Source: a bacterium
Lineage (GTDB): Bacteria > Actinomycetota > Thermoleophilia > Solirubrobacterales > Solirubrobacteraceae
DNA length: 64,000 nucleotides
Assembly: GCA_021323635.1 (NCBI GenBank)
Contig: JAJPKQ010000017.1
Span: 124,001-188,000, forward strand
Direction: 5' to 3'
A program made the position numbers and the translations under genes. Shown piece after piece: positions 7,756 through 16,929 of the stretch. Numbering within the stretch: position 1 is the first letter of the stretch; each line of letters begins with the position of its first letter. The notes under the pieces are model-generated. The model was not told where the DNA came from, did not search any database, and was given only the letters and a program-made list of their open reading frames with translations.

Positions 7756-9198
7756 CTAGAGCAGCAGCGCTTTGACCTCGAGCATCTCCTCGAGCCCGAA
7801 GCGCCCAAGCTCGCGGCCGTTGCCGGACTGCTTGTAGCCGCCGAAGGGGGCCAGCGGGTTGAAGGCGCCACCGTTGATCTCGACCTGGCCGGTGCGCATC
7901 TGATCGGCAACACGCCGGGCGCGCGCGCTGTCCGCCGACCAGACCCCGCCCGCCAAGCCGTAGATCGTGGCATTGGCAAGCTCGATCGCCTCCTGCTCGC
8001 TCTCGTAGGGCATCAGCGCCAGCACCGGCCCGAAGATCTCCTCGCGCGCGATCCTCATCTCCGGGGTCACCTCGGAGAAGATCGTGGGCGCTACGAAGTA
8101 CCCATGCTCGACCCCCGCTGGAGGCTCCGCGCCGCCGCAGATCAGCTTCGCGCCCTCAGCTTGGCCCGCACGGATCAGCTCGCGCACGCTCTCGCGCTGC
8201 TCTGAGGAGACGAGCGGCCCCATCCGCGTGGCCGCATCGAAGGGGTCGCCGAGCGTGTAGGCGGCGGCGGCGGCCGCTGCAAGCTCCTCGACCTGCGTGA
8301 GCATCCTGCGCGGGACGATCATGCGCGTCAGCGCCGAGCAGGTCTGCCCGGAGTTCAGGAAGCACTTCGCGACCCCGTCCGGAATCGCGCGCTCGAGCGG
8401 CGCGTCGTCGAGGATCACGTTCGCCGACTTGCCGCCGAGCTCCATCGCAACGCGCTTGACCGTCTGAGCGGCAAGCTCGCTGACGCGCCGTCCGACGAGC
8501 GTGGAGCCCGTGAAGGAGACCATGTCGACGTCCGGGTGGGAGGCAAGCGTCTCCCCCACCTCGCGTCCGCTCCCCGAGACTAGGTTGAAGACTCCCGCGG
8601 GCGCGCCCGCCTGGGCGATTATCTCCGCCAGCACAAAGGAGTTGAGCGGCGTGATGCCGGCAGGCTTCAGCACCACCGTGCAGCCGGCCGCCAGCGCCGG
8701 TGCGACCTTTGCCGCGATCTGATGCAGCGGGTAGTTCCAGGGCGTGATCGCGGCGACGACGCCGAGGGGCTCGCGCAACACGATCGAGCTGCCGATCTGC
8801 TCGCTCCAGGCGACCTCGCCCGCGACCTGCGCCATCGAGGAGAAGGTGGTCGCCGGCAGGCCCACCTGGATGATCTCCGCAAGCTTGAGGGGCATGCCGA
8901 GCTCGCCTGCGATCAGCGCCGCGATCTCCTCTGAGCGCGACCGCAGCGCCTCGCCGATTCTGGTAGTCAGCGCCAGGCGCTCGGACAGCGGCGTTGCCGA
9001 CCACTCCGGAAACGCTCTGCGCGCCGCGGCGATAGCCCGCTGCGCGTCGAGGGCATCTCCCGCCGGCACGCTGCCCATCACCTGCTCGGTGAAGGCGTTG
9101 ACGACCTCGATGCGGCCGCTGCCGCTCGGCTTCACCCACTCCCCGTCGATGAAGAGCTGCTCGTGGACCCTCTGCTCCTGGGCGGTTGCGCTTGCCAT
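7756..9198 (-). CDS. NAD(P)-dependent aldehyde dehydrogenase
   Basis: A protein of 480 residues, normal for the ALDH superfamily. The cofactor-binding segment ITPWNYPLHQ (about 151-160) and FTGST (about 229-233) are present. The general base is Glu253 in MELGGKS and the nucleophile is Cys287 in NSGQTCSA. The C-terminal REEIFGPVLALMPY and PFGGYKQSGNGRE are also typical. It oxidises an aldehyde to the acid; the substrate is unknown. The start ATG 9198 is preceded by AGGAGG at good spacing, ruling out the longer upstream frame. It stands alone, 74 bases downstream of a membrane-protein operon. Confidence 0.95.
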   Translation of the reverse strand: MASATAQEQRVHEQLFIDGEWVKPSGSGRIEVVNAFTEQVMGSVPAGDALDAQRAIAAARRAFPEWSATPLSERLALTTRIGEALRSRSEEIAALIAGELGMPLKLAEIIQVGLPATTFSSMAQVAGEVAWSEQIGSSIVLREPLGVVAAITPWNYPLHQIAAKVAPALAAGCTVVLKPAGITPLNSFVLAEIIAQAGAPAGVFNLVSGSGREVGETLASHPDVDMVSFTGSTLVGRRVSELAAQTVKRVAMELGGKSANVILDDAPLERAIPDGVAKCFLNSGQTCSALTRMIVPRRMLTQVEELAAAAAAAYTLGDPFDAATRMGPLVSSEQRESVRELIRAGQAEGAKLICGGAEPPAGVEHGYFVAPTIFSEVTPEMRIAREEIFGPVLALMPYESEQEAIELANATIYGLAGGVWSADSARARRVADQMRTGQVEINGGAFNPLAPFGGYKQSGNGRELGRFGLEEMLEVKALLL

Positions 9199-9272
9199 CT
9201 CTGGCCTCCTGTCGGTCGCGGTTGTGGCGTGCGCACGCGCTCGTGCGCAGCGGCGCACGCGCTCCCCCAAGT

Positions 9273-9512
9273 CTACGACTCCCGCCGCAGCGCGGCCGCT
9301 CGGGCAGGCCCGCTGCGCCGGCGCAGGCGCTCGCGGCGCAGCGAGAGCGCCAGCAGCAGCACGACCGCCAGCGGCAGCACCGGCCAGGCGCTTGCCTTGG
9401 CGGCGGCGAGCGCCGCCGTCAGGCCGAGCGCGACCACCACGCCCAGCGCGCTGAAGGGGTCATCCCCTACAACGAACTCATAGATCGCTGCGAGCGCGCG
9501 GCGGATGCTCAT
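9273..9512 (-). CDS. Small two-helix membrane protein
   Basis: A protein of 79 residues. After a short head (MSIRRALAAIYEFVVGDDP) there is a hydrophobic region (FSALGVVVALGLTAALAAA, then SAWPVLPLAVVLLLALSL) long enough for two membrane passes, followed by a basic cytoplasmic tail. Its ATG overlaps the stop of the upstream membrane protein (ATGA), so it is translationally coupled. It may be an accessory subunit or stability factor for that protein. I do not recognise a family. Confidence 0.65.
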   Translation of the reverse strand: MSIRRALAAIYEFVVGDDPFSALGVVVALGLTAALAAAKASAWPVLPLAVVLLLALSLRRERLRRRSGPARAAALRRES

Positions 9513-10294
9513 CAGCGCACCACCTCCGCCCCCATCAGGAGCTCTCGCTCGGGCATCGGCGCAGGCGCGCCGATCGCGCGCAGCAGCCGAGCCATCAGGT
9601 ATCCGCAGAGCGCATAGCCGCCGATCAAGAACAGCAGCGAGAGGTCTGAGCCGGGCCAGCGCGCGCCCGCGCCCTGCGCGCTCCAGAAGCTGCCGAAGGA
9701 GCAGAGCATCACGCCGACTCCGTACTTGAGCGCGTTCTCAGGCACGCGCGCAAGCGGCCTGCGCGCCAGCACACCGGCCAGCGCCACCACCGCCACAGCT
9801 GCCGCGGCGGTGGCCGCCGCAAGCCCCACGCGGTGCTGGTTGGCGCCAAAGGTGATCACGATGAAGGCGACCTCGAGCCCCTCCAGCAGCACGCCCTTGA
9901 AGGAGATCGCGAAGGAGTAGCCATCCAGGCGCCCGCGCGCCGGCGCGCCGGCGCGCGCCGCCTCCTGGCGCGCACGCTCGAACTCCTCCTGCTCGTCGTG
10001 GAGCGCCTTGTAGCCGGCGTAGCGCAGGATCGCCTTGCGCAGCCACTGCAGGCCGAAGAGCAACAGCAGCGCGCCGACGACCAGCCGCAGCGCAGAGAGC
10101 GGCAGCAGCACCAGCGTCGGCCCCAGCGCTCCCACCAGCGCGCTGAGCGCAAGCGCAGCGGCAAGGACGCCGGCGAGCGCCGAGCGCCAGGAGCGCGTCG
10201 CCCCGACGGCCAGCACGATCGTCAGCGCCTCGACCGCCTCGACTGCGCAGGCAAGAAAGACCGCGACAGCAAGGCCCAGCGCCGGCCCGCTCAC
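9512..10294 (-). CDS. Polytopic membrane protein with two ExxE motifs (Ftr1/COG4280-like)
   Basis: A protein of 260 residues with about seven hydrophobic segments. Two membrane helices carry acidic pairs: Glu19/Glu22 (VEAVEALTIV) and Glu138/Glu141 (LLEGLEVAFIV). This internal duplication with ExxE motifs is the pattern of metal-permease-like families such as Ftr1, and most resembles the uncharacterised COG4280 proteins. A hydrophilic loop (about 97-125) separates the halves. The start GTG 10294 overlaps the stop of the small upstream gene (GTGA), and the downstream small membrane protein overlaps its stop. I infer a cation or metal-related role; the transport substrate is not readable. Confidence 0.72.
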   Translation of the reverse strand: MSGPALGLAVAVFLACAVEAVEALTIVLAVGATRSWRSALAGVLAAALALSALVGALGPTLVLLPLSALRLVVGALLLLFGLQWLRKAILRYAGYKALHDEQEEFERARQEAARAGAPARGRLDGYSFAISFKGVLLEGLEVAFIVITFGANQHRVGLAAATAAAAVAVVALAGVLARRPLARVPENALKYGVGVMLCSFGSFWSAQGAGARWPGSDLSLLFLIGGYALCGYLMARLLRAIGAPAPMPERELLMGAEVVR

Positions 10295-10458
10295 GGCCAG
10301 ATCTCCGCGTCGCTTCGCGCCTTGGCAGCTCCCTCCGCGAGCGCTACGGCAACGCTGATGGCGGCGGGCGCCTCGGCCCCCGGCGGCGCGAGCGGGCTGC
10401 CGTGATGCGCAGGCGCGCCCGCCTCACAGCGCTCGCAATATGCCGGCTCACGAGCCAT
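10291..10458 (-). CDS. Small protein with CxxC and HH, upstream of the ExxE membrane protein
   Basis: A 55-residue frame from ATG 10458 (a GTG at 10515 would give 74 residues). The start MAREPAYCERCEAGAPAHHG contains C-x2-C-x6-HH, which could bind a metal. The rest is alanine-rich. Its stop overlaps the membrane-protein start (GTGA), the main argument that it is translated. The sequence is short and not matched to a family I know, so it may be spurious. Confidence 0.4.
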   Translation of the reverse strand: MAREPAYCERCEAGAPAHHGSPLAPPGAEAPAAISVAVALAEGAAKARSDAEIWP

Positions 10459-10756
10459 CACCCGCAGCATAGTCAGCTGATCTGCCGCATCGCCGAAGGC
10501 CGCCCGCGCCCGCACGAACGTCCAGCGCCCCGCGCTCTCGCTGCTGGGGAAGCCTGTGCGCCGACGCCATACGGCCGGGTCTCCCCCGCCATTGCGGGGG
10601 CAAGCCAGCCGCCGTGCTCAAACATCGGTCCGCACCTGCGCAGGAGGCGCCGGAGCAGGTGCTCGATCAGCCGTCCAAAGGCGCCACCAGCCGCTTCAGA
10701 GCGTGACACCGACGCGCCGATGGATCACGCGATGACCCCGATGGAGAGAGCAGCGA

Positions 10757-12535
10757 ATGTCAACCGAGCGCTTTAGTCGCCCGCATTCCGTCCCCACTGC
10801 AGCGCTGCTTGGAACACCCCGCCAAGAGGAGAGCTTGCCCGCCATGTCCCAGAACAGCAAAAGCGACCAGAACAAGCACACTGAAAGCCCGGACCGCACG
10901 GTCGAGATGGCGGCCGAGGCGATCCTGCGCGAGCATCCCAACGCCCTTGTCTGCGCGCTGGCGCCCGACGGGCTGATCACCCCGCTGCCCAAGTCCGTGC
11001 AGCTGTGGGGCCAGGAAGGGATCGATGGGCGCGCGATGATCGACCATGTGATCGCCGAGGACCGCCGCACCGTCGTGGTCGCATGGCGCCAGGCGATGAC
11101 CGAAGGGCTGGCCGAGGCGAAGGTGCGGCTGATCAGCGCCCCCGAGCGCTGGATGCGCCTGCATTTCGTCGACGTGCGCGCTCGCCACGGCGTTCTTGTC
11201 TGCATCCTCGTGCCCACCGAGGAGGTCGCCGACCTCACCGAGCTGGCAAGCGCGCAGGCCGACGCGATGCCGCGCTTTGCAACGCTGATCGAGGACGAAA
11301 GCGCCGCGGTGCTCGACTGCGACGAGTCCTTCGTGCGCATGTTCGGCTTCAGCGCCGAGGAGCTGATCGGCAAGAACGTGCTCGACCAGATCCACCCCGA
11401 CGATCAGCCGCGCGCGGTCGAAGGCTGGCTGGCGATGCTCTCGACGATGCGCATGCAGCAGGCGCGCATGCGCCGCCGGCGCAAGGACGGCAGCTACCTG
11501 TGGGTCGATGTGACGATGCACAACTTCCTGCACGACCCCGAGCGCCGCCACGTGCTCGTCGAGCTGATCGACGTCTCCGCGGAGATGGCAGCGCAGGAAG
11601 CGGTGCAGGAACGCGAGGAGCTGCTGCGGAGGCTGATGGACGCGATGCCCGATGGCGTTCTGCACGTCGATCGCGATCGGCACGTGCGCTTTCACAACGC
11701 CCGTCTGCTTGACATCCTGCATGCGCGCGCGATGCCGCCGCGCAGCGCGCAGGGCACAGCAGCTGAGCAGGAGCAGGGCGGCACAGAGCAGGGAGTCTGT
11801 CTGGGCGAGCTGCTGCGCACGCTCTCTGAGGCCGGGAGCATCGCCTTCCACATGACGCTGGCGCGCGTGCTTGCAGAGGGCGTCGACGAGGAGCTTGAGG
11901 CGGACTTCCAGGCCGCGCAGGGCGAATGGCGCCGAGCGCTCTTTTCCTTCCGTGCGCTGCGTCGCACCGAGCGCGAGGTCAACGGCGCGATCATCACCGT
12001 GCTTGACATCACCGACTCCGCGCGCGCGCGGGCGGAGCTCGAGCGGCGAGCTACCTTTGACGCCCTCACCCACTGCCTCAACCGCTCCTCGATCACTGCG
12101 GCGCTGCAGCGCGAGCTGGCGGGCGCAAGCCGCAAGGAGACGGCGGTCGTGTTCGTCGACCTCGATCACTTCAAGCAGGTCAACGACACGCTCGGGCACG
12201 CAGCCGGCGACGAAGTGCTGGTCGCTGTCGTCGAGCGACTGCGCCATGCGACGCGCAGCGAGGACCAGATCGGTCGCTTGGGCGGCGATGAGTTTCTGCT
12301 GCTGATCCGCGGGGTCCCCGAGCCAGAGGTTGCGATGGGCGTCGCCGAGCGGATCTCGGCGTCGCTGCGCGAGCCACTGCGCCTGGCCGGCGGCCCGCTC
12401 GCGATGGTCGCATCGCTTGGCGTCGCGTGGGTGACCGGGCCCGACGACGACGCGGAGTCGCTGATCGCGAGGGCCGATGAGGCGATGTACCGCTCGAAGG
12501 CGGCCCGCGAAGGCCTGCCCGTGCTTGCAGCCTAG
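10757..12535 (+). CDS. PAS-domain diguanylate cyclase (GGDEF)
   Basis: A protein of 592 residues. There are PAS-like segments at about 40-150, 175-285 (FATLIEDESAAVLDCDESFV, FGFSAEELIGKNVLDQIHPD) and 290-420, then a GGDEF domain from about 430. The active-site loop RLGGDEF is intact (509-513), with DLDHFKQVND before it. The inhibitory I-site RxxD (RSED) lies exactly five residues upstream, so product feedback is expected. There is no EAL domain and no membrane segment, so it is a soluble sensor making cyclic di-GMP. The start ATG 10757 follows GGAGAG; the in-frame ATG 10844 is an alternative. The stop overlaps the convergent TetR gene by 4 bases. Confidence 0.93.
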   Translation: MSTERFSRPHSVPTAALLGTPRQEESLPAMSQNSKSDQNKHTESPDRTVEMAAEAILREHPNALVCALAPDGLITPLPKSVQLWGQEGIDGRAMIDHVIAEDRRTVVVAWRQAMTEGLAEAKVRLISAPERWMRLHFVDVRARHGVLVCILVPTEEVADLTELASAQADAMPRFATLIEDESAAVLDCDESFVRMFGFSAEELIGKNVLDQIHPDDQPRAVEGWLAMLSTMRMQQARMRRRRKDGSYLWVDVTMHNFLHDPERRHVLVELIDVSAEMAAQEAVQEREELLRRLMDAMPDGVLHVDRDRHVRFHNARLLDILHARAMPPRSAQGTAAEQEQGGTEQGVCLGELLRTLSEAGSIAFHMTLARVLAEGVDEELEADFQAAQGEWRRALFSFRALRRTEREVNGAIITVLDITDSARARAELERRATFDALTHCLNRSSITAALQRELAGASRKETAVVFVDLDHFKQVNDTLGHAAGDEVLVAVVERLRHATRSEDQIGRLGGDEFLLLIRGVPEPEVAMGVAERISASLREPLRLAGGPLAMVASLGVAWVTGPDDDAESLIARADEAMYRSKAAREGLPVLAA

Positions 12536-13389
12536 CCGGCGCGCGCTCCTTTGCCGGTGGCACCGCGCCTGCGCTGCTCCCGCACTGCTGAGCGCTTGAC
12601 CTCGTCGCCCTTGGCGCGCGCACCGCGCGGCCTTCCGGCCGTGAGCGCCAGCTCGCGCGCCTGCTCGATCTGCACGCGGACCGCGCCAAGGCCGTTGGAG
12701 CCGGCCGGCAGCGTACGTGCGCGGCGCATGAACTTCGCCTGCGTCTCGCCGATCGCCGCCGCTGCCGCGGCCGTATAGAGCACGGTGAAGTGCTCGACGA
12801 TCGTCTCCCGATCGTGGCTCACCTCGCCGTTGATCCAGTCGACGAGGATGTCGATCGAGCCGCCGACGAGCGCCCGCGCCACCAGCACCGGGTCGAGCTT
12901 GGTCTCGAGCCCCTTGCCGACGATCAGCGCCGAGTTCTGCACGAGCAGGTCGGCAAAGGCGTGGCGGTAGGCGCGGCGCAGCGCTTCCAGGCGCTCGCTG
13001 ACGCCGACAACCTCGATCGCCAGCACGCGCGCCTTGCGCCGGTCGCCGGTGAGGATCGCCCAGTTGGCGTCAAGGCCCCAGCGCGCCTGGTCGGCGATCG
13101 TCCGCGCATCCTTGGTCGCGGCGACGATCGCGTCGGCGATCTCGGCGACGATGCGCTCGTAGACGGCGATCAGCAGCGCTTCGCGATCGGCGAAGGACTC
13201 GTAGAAGTACCGGGAGTTGAGCCCGGCCTGCTGTGAGATCGCGCGCACAGAGCTTGCCGCGTAGCCGAGCGTGCCGAACAGCTCAAGCCCCGCGTCAAGC
13301 AGGAGCTCACGCCGCTGCCTGTGGCGCTCAGCAGCCGTCAATCCCCTGTAGCGCCGCTGTCTCTTTGCGACGCCTGCCATCGCTTTCAT
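12532..13389 (-). CDS. TetR-family transcriptional regulator
   Basis: A protein of 285 residues. The N-terminal helix-turn-helix spans about 20-70 (LLDAGLELFGTLGYAASSVR, AISQQAGLNSRYFYESFADR), the classic TetR form. The ligand/dimer domain follows to about 225, and a long basic tail (about 230-285, ARGARAKGDEVKRSAV etc.) is unusual. ATG 13389 overlaps the aroA stop (ATGA), so it is the last gene of the aroF-tyrA-aroA transcript. It does not follow that it controls that operon; its ligand is unknown. Confidence 0.9.
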   Translation of the reverse strand: MKAMAGVAKRQRRYRGLTAAERHRQRRELLLDAGLELFGTLGYAASSVRAISQQAGLNSRYFYESFADREALLIAVYERIVAEIADAIVAATKDARTIADQARWGLDANWAILTGDRRKARVLAIEVVGVSERLEALRRAYRHAFADLLVQNSALIVGKGLETKLDPVLVARALVGGSIDILVDWINGEVSHDRETIVEHFTVLYTAAAAAAIGETQAKFMRRARTLPAGSNGLGAVRVQIEQARELALTAGRPRGARAKGDEVKRSAVREQRRRGATGKGARAG

Positions 13390-14723
13390 TGTGACACAAG
13401 GTGAATATCAGCATCACCGTGGCCACTGAGCAGCGACGCTAGATCCTCACGAAAGCGCGGATATGACACGTCCGCGACCTCAAAGCCGCGCACCTCCACC
13501 CCATCGCGCGAGGCAAGGCCGGCGATCGCGCCAAGCATCGCGAGGCGGTGATCGCCATGGGCGTCGAGCACGCCGCCGCGCAGGGCGCCGGTGCCCTGCA
13601 CACAGAAGCCATCAGCGGTCGCCTCGATCTGGGCGCCGAGCGCGCGCAGGCCACGGACCACGGTGTCGATGCGGTCGGACTCCTTCACGCGCAGCTCCCC
13701 GGCGCCGCGCACGGTCGTCTCGCCCTCCGCGAAGCAGCCGAGCAGCGCCACCAGCGGCAGCTCGTCGATAGCTAGCGGCACCTCATGCCCCTCGACGGTC
13801 GTCCCCTCCAGCGCGCCATGGGCGACATCGATGTCTGAGACAGGCTCCTCGGGCGCGATCGCGCCATCGGCATCTGGACGCTCCAGGTCGGCAAGCACGA
13901 TCGCGCCCATGCGCTGCGCGATCTGCAGGAAGCCGCAGCGGGTGCTGTTGACGCCGACATCGCGGATCAGCAGGCGCGATCCCGGAACGAGGATCGCAGC
14001 GGCGACAAAGAAGGCTGCCGAGGAGATGTCGCCGGGGACGGTGAGCGCCGGCAGCTCAAGCTCATCGACCGGGCAGAGATCGATCGCGCCATCGCGGCGC
14101 GTGATCGGCGCACCCGCGCGAGCAAGCATCCGCTCGGTGTGGTCGCGGCTGGGCAGCGACTCGAGCACCGATGTGCGACCCTCCGCCAACAGGGCGGCGA
14201 GCAGGATGCACGACTTGACCTGGGCGCTTGCGACCGGCAGGTCATACTCGATCCCGTGCAGCGCCCGACCGCGGATCGAGAGCGGCGCGAAGCGATCCTC
14301 CCGCGCCTGCAGCTCAGCGCCCATCGCGCGCAGCGGGGCGATGATGCGGTCGACCGGGCGGCGGCGGATCGACTGGTCGCCGTCGAGCGTGAAGCACCTG
14401 CCCTCCTGACCGGCAAGCCAGCCGGGCAGAATGCGCAGCAGCGTGCCCGCGTTGCCGACGTCGATCGGCCCCTGCGGCGAGCGGGCCCCGCGCAGGCCGG
14501 CTCCGCGCATCACAACTCCGCTCAGGTGCACCTCGACAAGCGCTCCCAGCGCCCGCGCGCTGGCAAGCGTCGCCTTCGTGTCGGCCGCCTTCAGGAAGTT
14601 GTCGATCCGCACCGGCTCGGCGCACATCGCGCCCAGCAGCGCTGCGCGGTGGGAGATCGACTTGTCCGCCGGCGCACGCAGCTGCCCGCGCAGGTTGCGG
14701 GCGGGATCGAAGCGAACGTTCAT
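13386..14723 (-). CDS. aroA: 3-phosphoshikimate 1-carboxyvinyltransferase (EPSP synthase)
   Basis: A protein of 445 residues, the normal length. Substrate-binding motifs are present: PADKSISHRA near the N-terminus, DVGNAGTLLRILPG, RRRPVDRIIAPLRAMG, SAQVKSCILLAALLAEG, and the C-terminal ELRVKESDRI and DHRLAM. It transfers enolpyruvyl from PEP to shikimate 3-phosphate, the sixth shikimate step. ATG 14723 overlaps the tyrA stop (ATGA) and its own stop overlaps the tetR start. The NAGT motif has the standard glycine of glyphosate-sensitive enzymes. Confidence 0.97.
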   Translation of the reverse strand: MNVRFDPARNLRGQLRAPADKSISHRAALLGAMCAEPVRIDNFLKAADTKATLASARALGALVEVHLSGVVMRGAGLRGARSPQGPIDVGNAGTLLRILPGWLAGQEGRCFTLDGDQSIRRRPVDRIIAPLRAMGAELQAREDRFAPLSIRGRALHGIEYDLPVASAQVKSCILLAALLAEGRTSVLESLPSRDHTERMLARAGAPITRRDGAIDLCPVDELELPALTVPGDISSAAFFVAAAILVPGSRLLIRDVGVNSTRCGFLQIAQRMGAIVLADLERPDADGAIAPEEPVSDIDVAHGALEGTTVEGHEVPLAIDELPLVALLGCFAEGETTVRGAGELRVKESDRIDTVVRGLRALGAQIEATADGFCVQGTGALRGGVLDAHGDHRLAMLGAIAGLASRDGVEVRGFEVADVSYPRFREDLASLLSGHGDADIHLVSQ

Positions 14724-15880
14724 GAGAGGACCGGAAAGCCCAGCTCGGCGATGAGCGCGCGGCAGCGCTCGGCATCCTGCGCTCCACAGACCCACAGCGA
14801 GATGACGCCCGCGCTGTTGTCGGCCGCCGGCTGCAGCGATAGATCTGCGATGTTCACCCCCGCGTCACCGAGCGCCAGGGCGACCTGAGCGACGACGCCC
14901 GGACGGTTTGGGACCTGCACGCGCAGCTCCTGCGCGCGCGCATCCCCCATCGCGGAGGCGGTCAGCTCCCGGCGCACCTCGGCCACCGCCTGCTGCCAGC
15001 TGCGCAGCCGCTGGGAGTCATCGGCTGCGATCAGCTCGCGCGCGCGAGCGAGGGCGTCGATCGCCGCGTCGATCCGGGCGCGCAGCTCGTCGCGGTTGGC
15101 GGCGAAGATGTCGCACCAGATCTCCGCGTTTGCCCCGGCCACGCGCGTGATGTCGCGAAAGGAGCGGCCCCGCGCGGCCGCCGGGAAGGCCGCCTGCAGG
15201 CGGCGGTCGGAGCGGCGCAGCTCATCGGCCTGCTCGATCATCACGTTTGCAAGCACGTGGGGAAGGTGAGAGACGCACGCCATCAGGCGATCGTGGACCT
15301 GCGCCTGCAGCGCCACAGGCTGGGCCCCGATTGCAGCGATCAGCCGGTGCAGGCGCTCGTAGAGGACGCCCGTGGCATCGCTGCGCGGCGTCAGATACCA
15401 GATCGCGCCGGCAAAGAGCTCCGCGTGCGCAGCCTCGATGCCCGCGCCCTCCGCGCCCGCGAGCGGATGGCCGCCGATGTAGCGCGGATCGGCAATCGCC
15501 TCGACCAGGGCGGCCTTGGTCGAGCCGACGTCGCTCAGCACGCACTGTGATCCGGCGTGCTCCAGCGCCTCGCGCAAGCACGCTTCAAGCGAGCGCAGTG
15601 GCGTCGCGATGAAGACCACCTGGGCGCCGGCGACCGCCTCGGCAATGGTGGGCGCAGCGATGTCCGCGGCGCCGCGCGCGAGCGCGCGCTGCGCGCTCTG
15701 ACCGCAGCGGTCATGTATGCGCACCTGTGCGCCCACGCAGGCACGCAGCGCCATCCCCAGCGAGCCGCCGATCAACCCGGCGCCGATGATCGCAACCTGC
15801 ACGGCGCCGTCGCGCTCCGCACTCCCGGCAGCGGCCGGGGCGGCGGGGCGCTCGCCCGAGCGCTCGCTGCCCGCCGCCAT
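14720..15880 (-). CDS. tyrA: Prephenate dehydrogenase with ACT domain
   Basis: A protein of 386 residues. The Rossmann NAD-binding motif is at about 29-40 (VAIIGAGLIGGSLG). The catalytic region includes GGHPLAGAEGAG and the conserved HDRLMACVSHLPH, followed by the helical dimer domain. A C-terminal ACT domain begins near residue 315 (LRVQVPNRPGVVAQVALALG), which usually mediates tyrosine feedback. It converts prephenate to 4-hydroxyphenylpyruvate. ATG 15880 shares one base with the aroF stop (TGATG). A TTG one codon upstream is possible but less likely. The stop overlaps aroA. Confidence 0.95.
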   Translation of the reverse strand: MAAGSERSGERPAAPAAAGSAERDGAVQVAIIGAGLIGGSLGMALRACVGAQVRIHDRCGQSAQRALARGAADIAAPTIAEAVAGAQVVFIATPLRSLEACLREALEHAGSQCVLSDVGSTKAALVEAIADPRYIGGHPLAGAEGAGIEAAHAELFAGAIWYLTPRSDATGVLYERLHRLIAAIGAQPVALQAQVHDRLMACVSHLPHVLANVMIEQADELRRSDRRLQAAFPAAARGRSFRDITRVAGANAEIWCDIFAANRDELRARIDAAIDALARARELIAADDSQRLRSWQQAVAEVRRELTASAMGDARAQELRVQVPNRPGVVAQVALALGDAGVNIADLSLQPAADNSAGVISLWVCGAQDAERCRALIAELGFPVLS

Positions 15881-16929
15881 CAAGCTGCGCGCGCGAGGCT
15901 TTTGGGGCGCTCCTTGCCGGCGAGCGCCGCTGCCGCGTGGACCGCCTGCGCATATTCGGCGAAGTCCTCGGTGCGCAGCGCCTGCGGGCCGTCGCAGAGC
16001 GCCTCCTCGGGCTTGGGATGAACCTCGACGATGATCCCATCCGCCCCCGCGGCGGCGGCGGCGAGGGACATCGCCCGCACCAGCTCGCGGCGGCCGGCAG
16101 CATGCGAGGGGTCCACGAGCACAGGCAGGTGCGTCAGCTCCTTGAGCACCGGCACAGCCTGCAGATCGAGGGTCGCGCGGTAGGCGCTCTCGAAGGTGCG
16201 AATCCCGCGCTCGCAGAGCATCACATGCGGATTGCCCTCCTTGAGGATGTACTCGGCCGCCATCAGGAGCTCTTCGAGCGTCGCGGAGAGACCGCGCTTG
16301 AGCAGCACCGGGCGCCCCGCGCGGCCGACCTCGGAGAGCAGCGTGAAGTTCTGCATGTTGCGCGCGCCGATCTGGATGACATCGGCGATCTCGAGCACGG
16401 CGGGCAGGTCACGGACGTCCATCAGCTCGGTGACGATCGGCATGCCCGTATGCTCTTTGGCCTCGGCAAGCAGCGCGAGGCCCTCCTCGCGCAGCCCCTG
16501 GAAGGTGTAGGGCGAGGTGCGGGGCTTGTAGGCGCCGCCGCGCAGCAGCGCCGCGCCGCCGGCCTTGACCGCATCCGCGGTCGCAAGCACCTGCTCGCGC
16601 GATTCGACCGTGCAGGGACCGGCGATCAGCGCAAAGCTTGACCCGCCGATCCTGCGCGAGCCGACCTCGATCACGCTCGGCTCGCCGTGACGGATCTGAG
16701 CAGAGGCAAGCTTGTAGGGCTTGAGGATCGGCACCACCCGATCGACCCCGGGCAGGCCCTCGAGCCCCAGCGCGCCGACCTGCGCGTCGGTCTCGACGTC
16801 GCCGATCGCGCCGATGACGGTCACGCGCGCGCCGCTGCTGCGGTGCGCGTGGGCGCCGACGCGCTCGATCTTCTCCACCACCGTCTCGATCTCCGCCTCC
16901 GAGGCGGTCTCTTTCATCACGATCATCAT
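15880..16929 (-). CDS. aroF: 3-deoxy-7-phosphoheptulonate (DAHP) synthase
   Basis: A protein of 349 residues of the type I-beta, KDO8P-like class. An N-terminal ferredoxin-like regulatory domain ([20 protein letters not shown] onward) covers about 1-90. The barrel has the motifs [52 protein letters not shown] and [13 protein letters not shown]. It catalyses the first committed shikimate step from PEP and erythrose 4-phosphate. The start ATG 16929 is supported by AAAGGA at 8 bases; the adjacent ATG 16926 could be used instead. It is first in the aroF-tyrA-aroA-tetR unit, with 417 bases upstream. Confidence 0.95.
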   Translation of the reverse strand: MMIVMKETASEAEIETVVEKIERVGAHAHRSSGARVTVIGAIGDVETDAQVGALGLEGLPGVDRVVPILKPYKLASAQIRHGEPSVIEVGSRRIGGSSFALIAGPCTVESREQVLATADAVKAGGAALLRGGAYKPRTSPYTFQGLREEGLALLAEAKEHTGMPIVTELMDVRDLPAVLEIADVIQIGARNMQNFTLLSEVGRAGRPVLLKRGLSATLEELLMAAEYILKEGNPHVMLCERGIRTFESAYRATLDLQAVPVLKELTHLPVLVDPSHAAGRRELVRAMSLAAAAAGADGIIVEVHPKPEEALCDGPQALRTEDFAEYAQAVHAAAALAGKERPKSLARAA

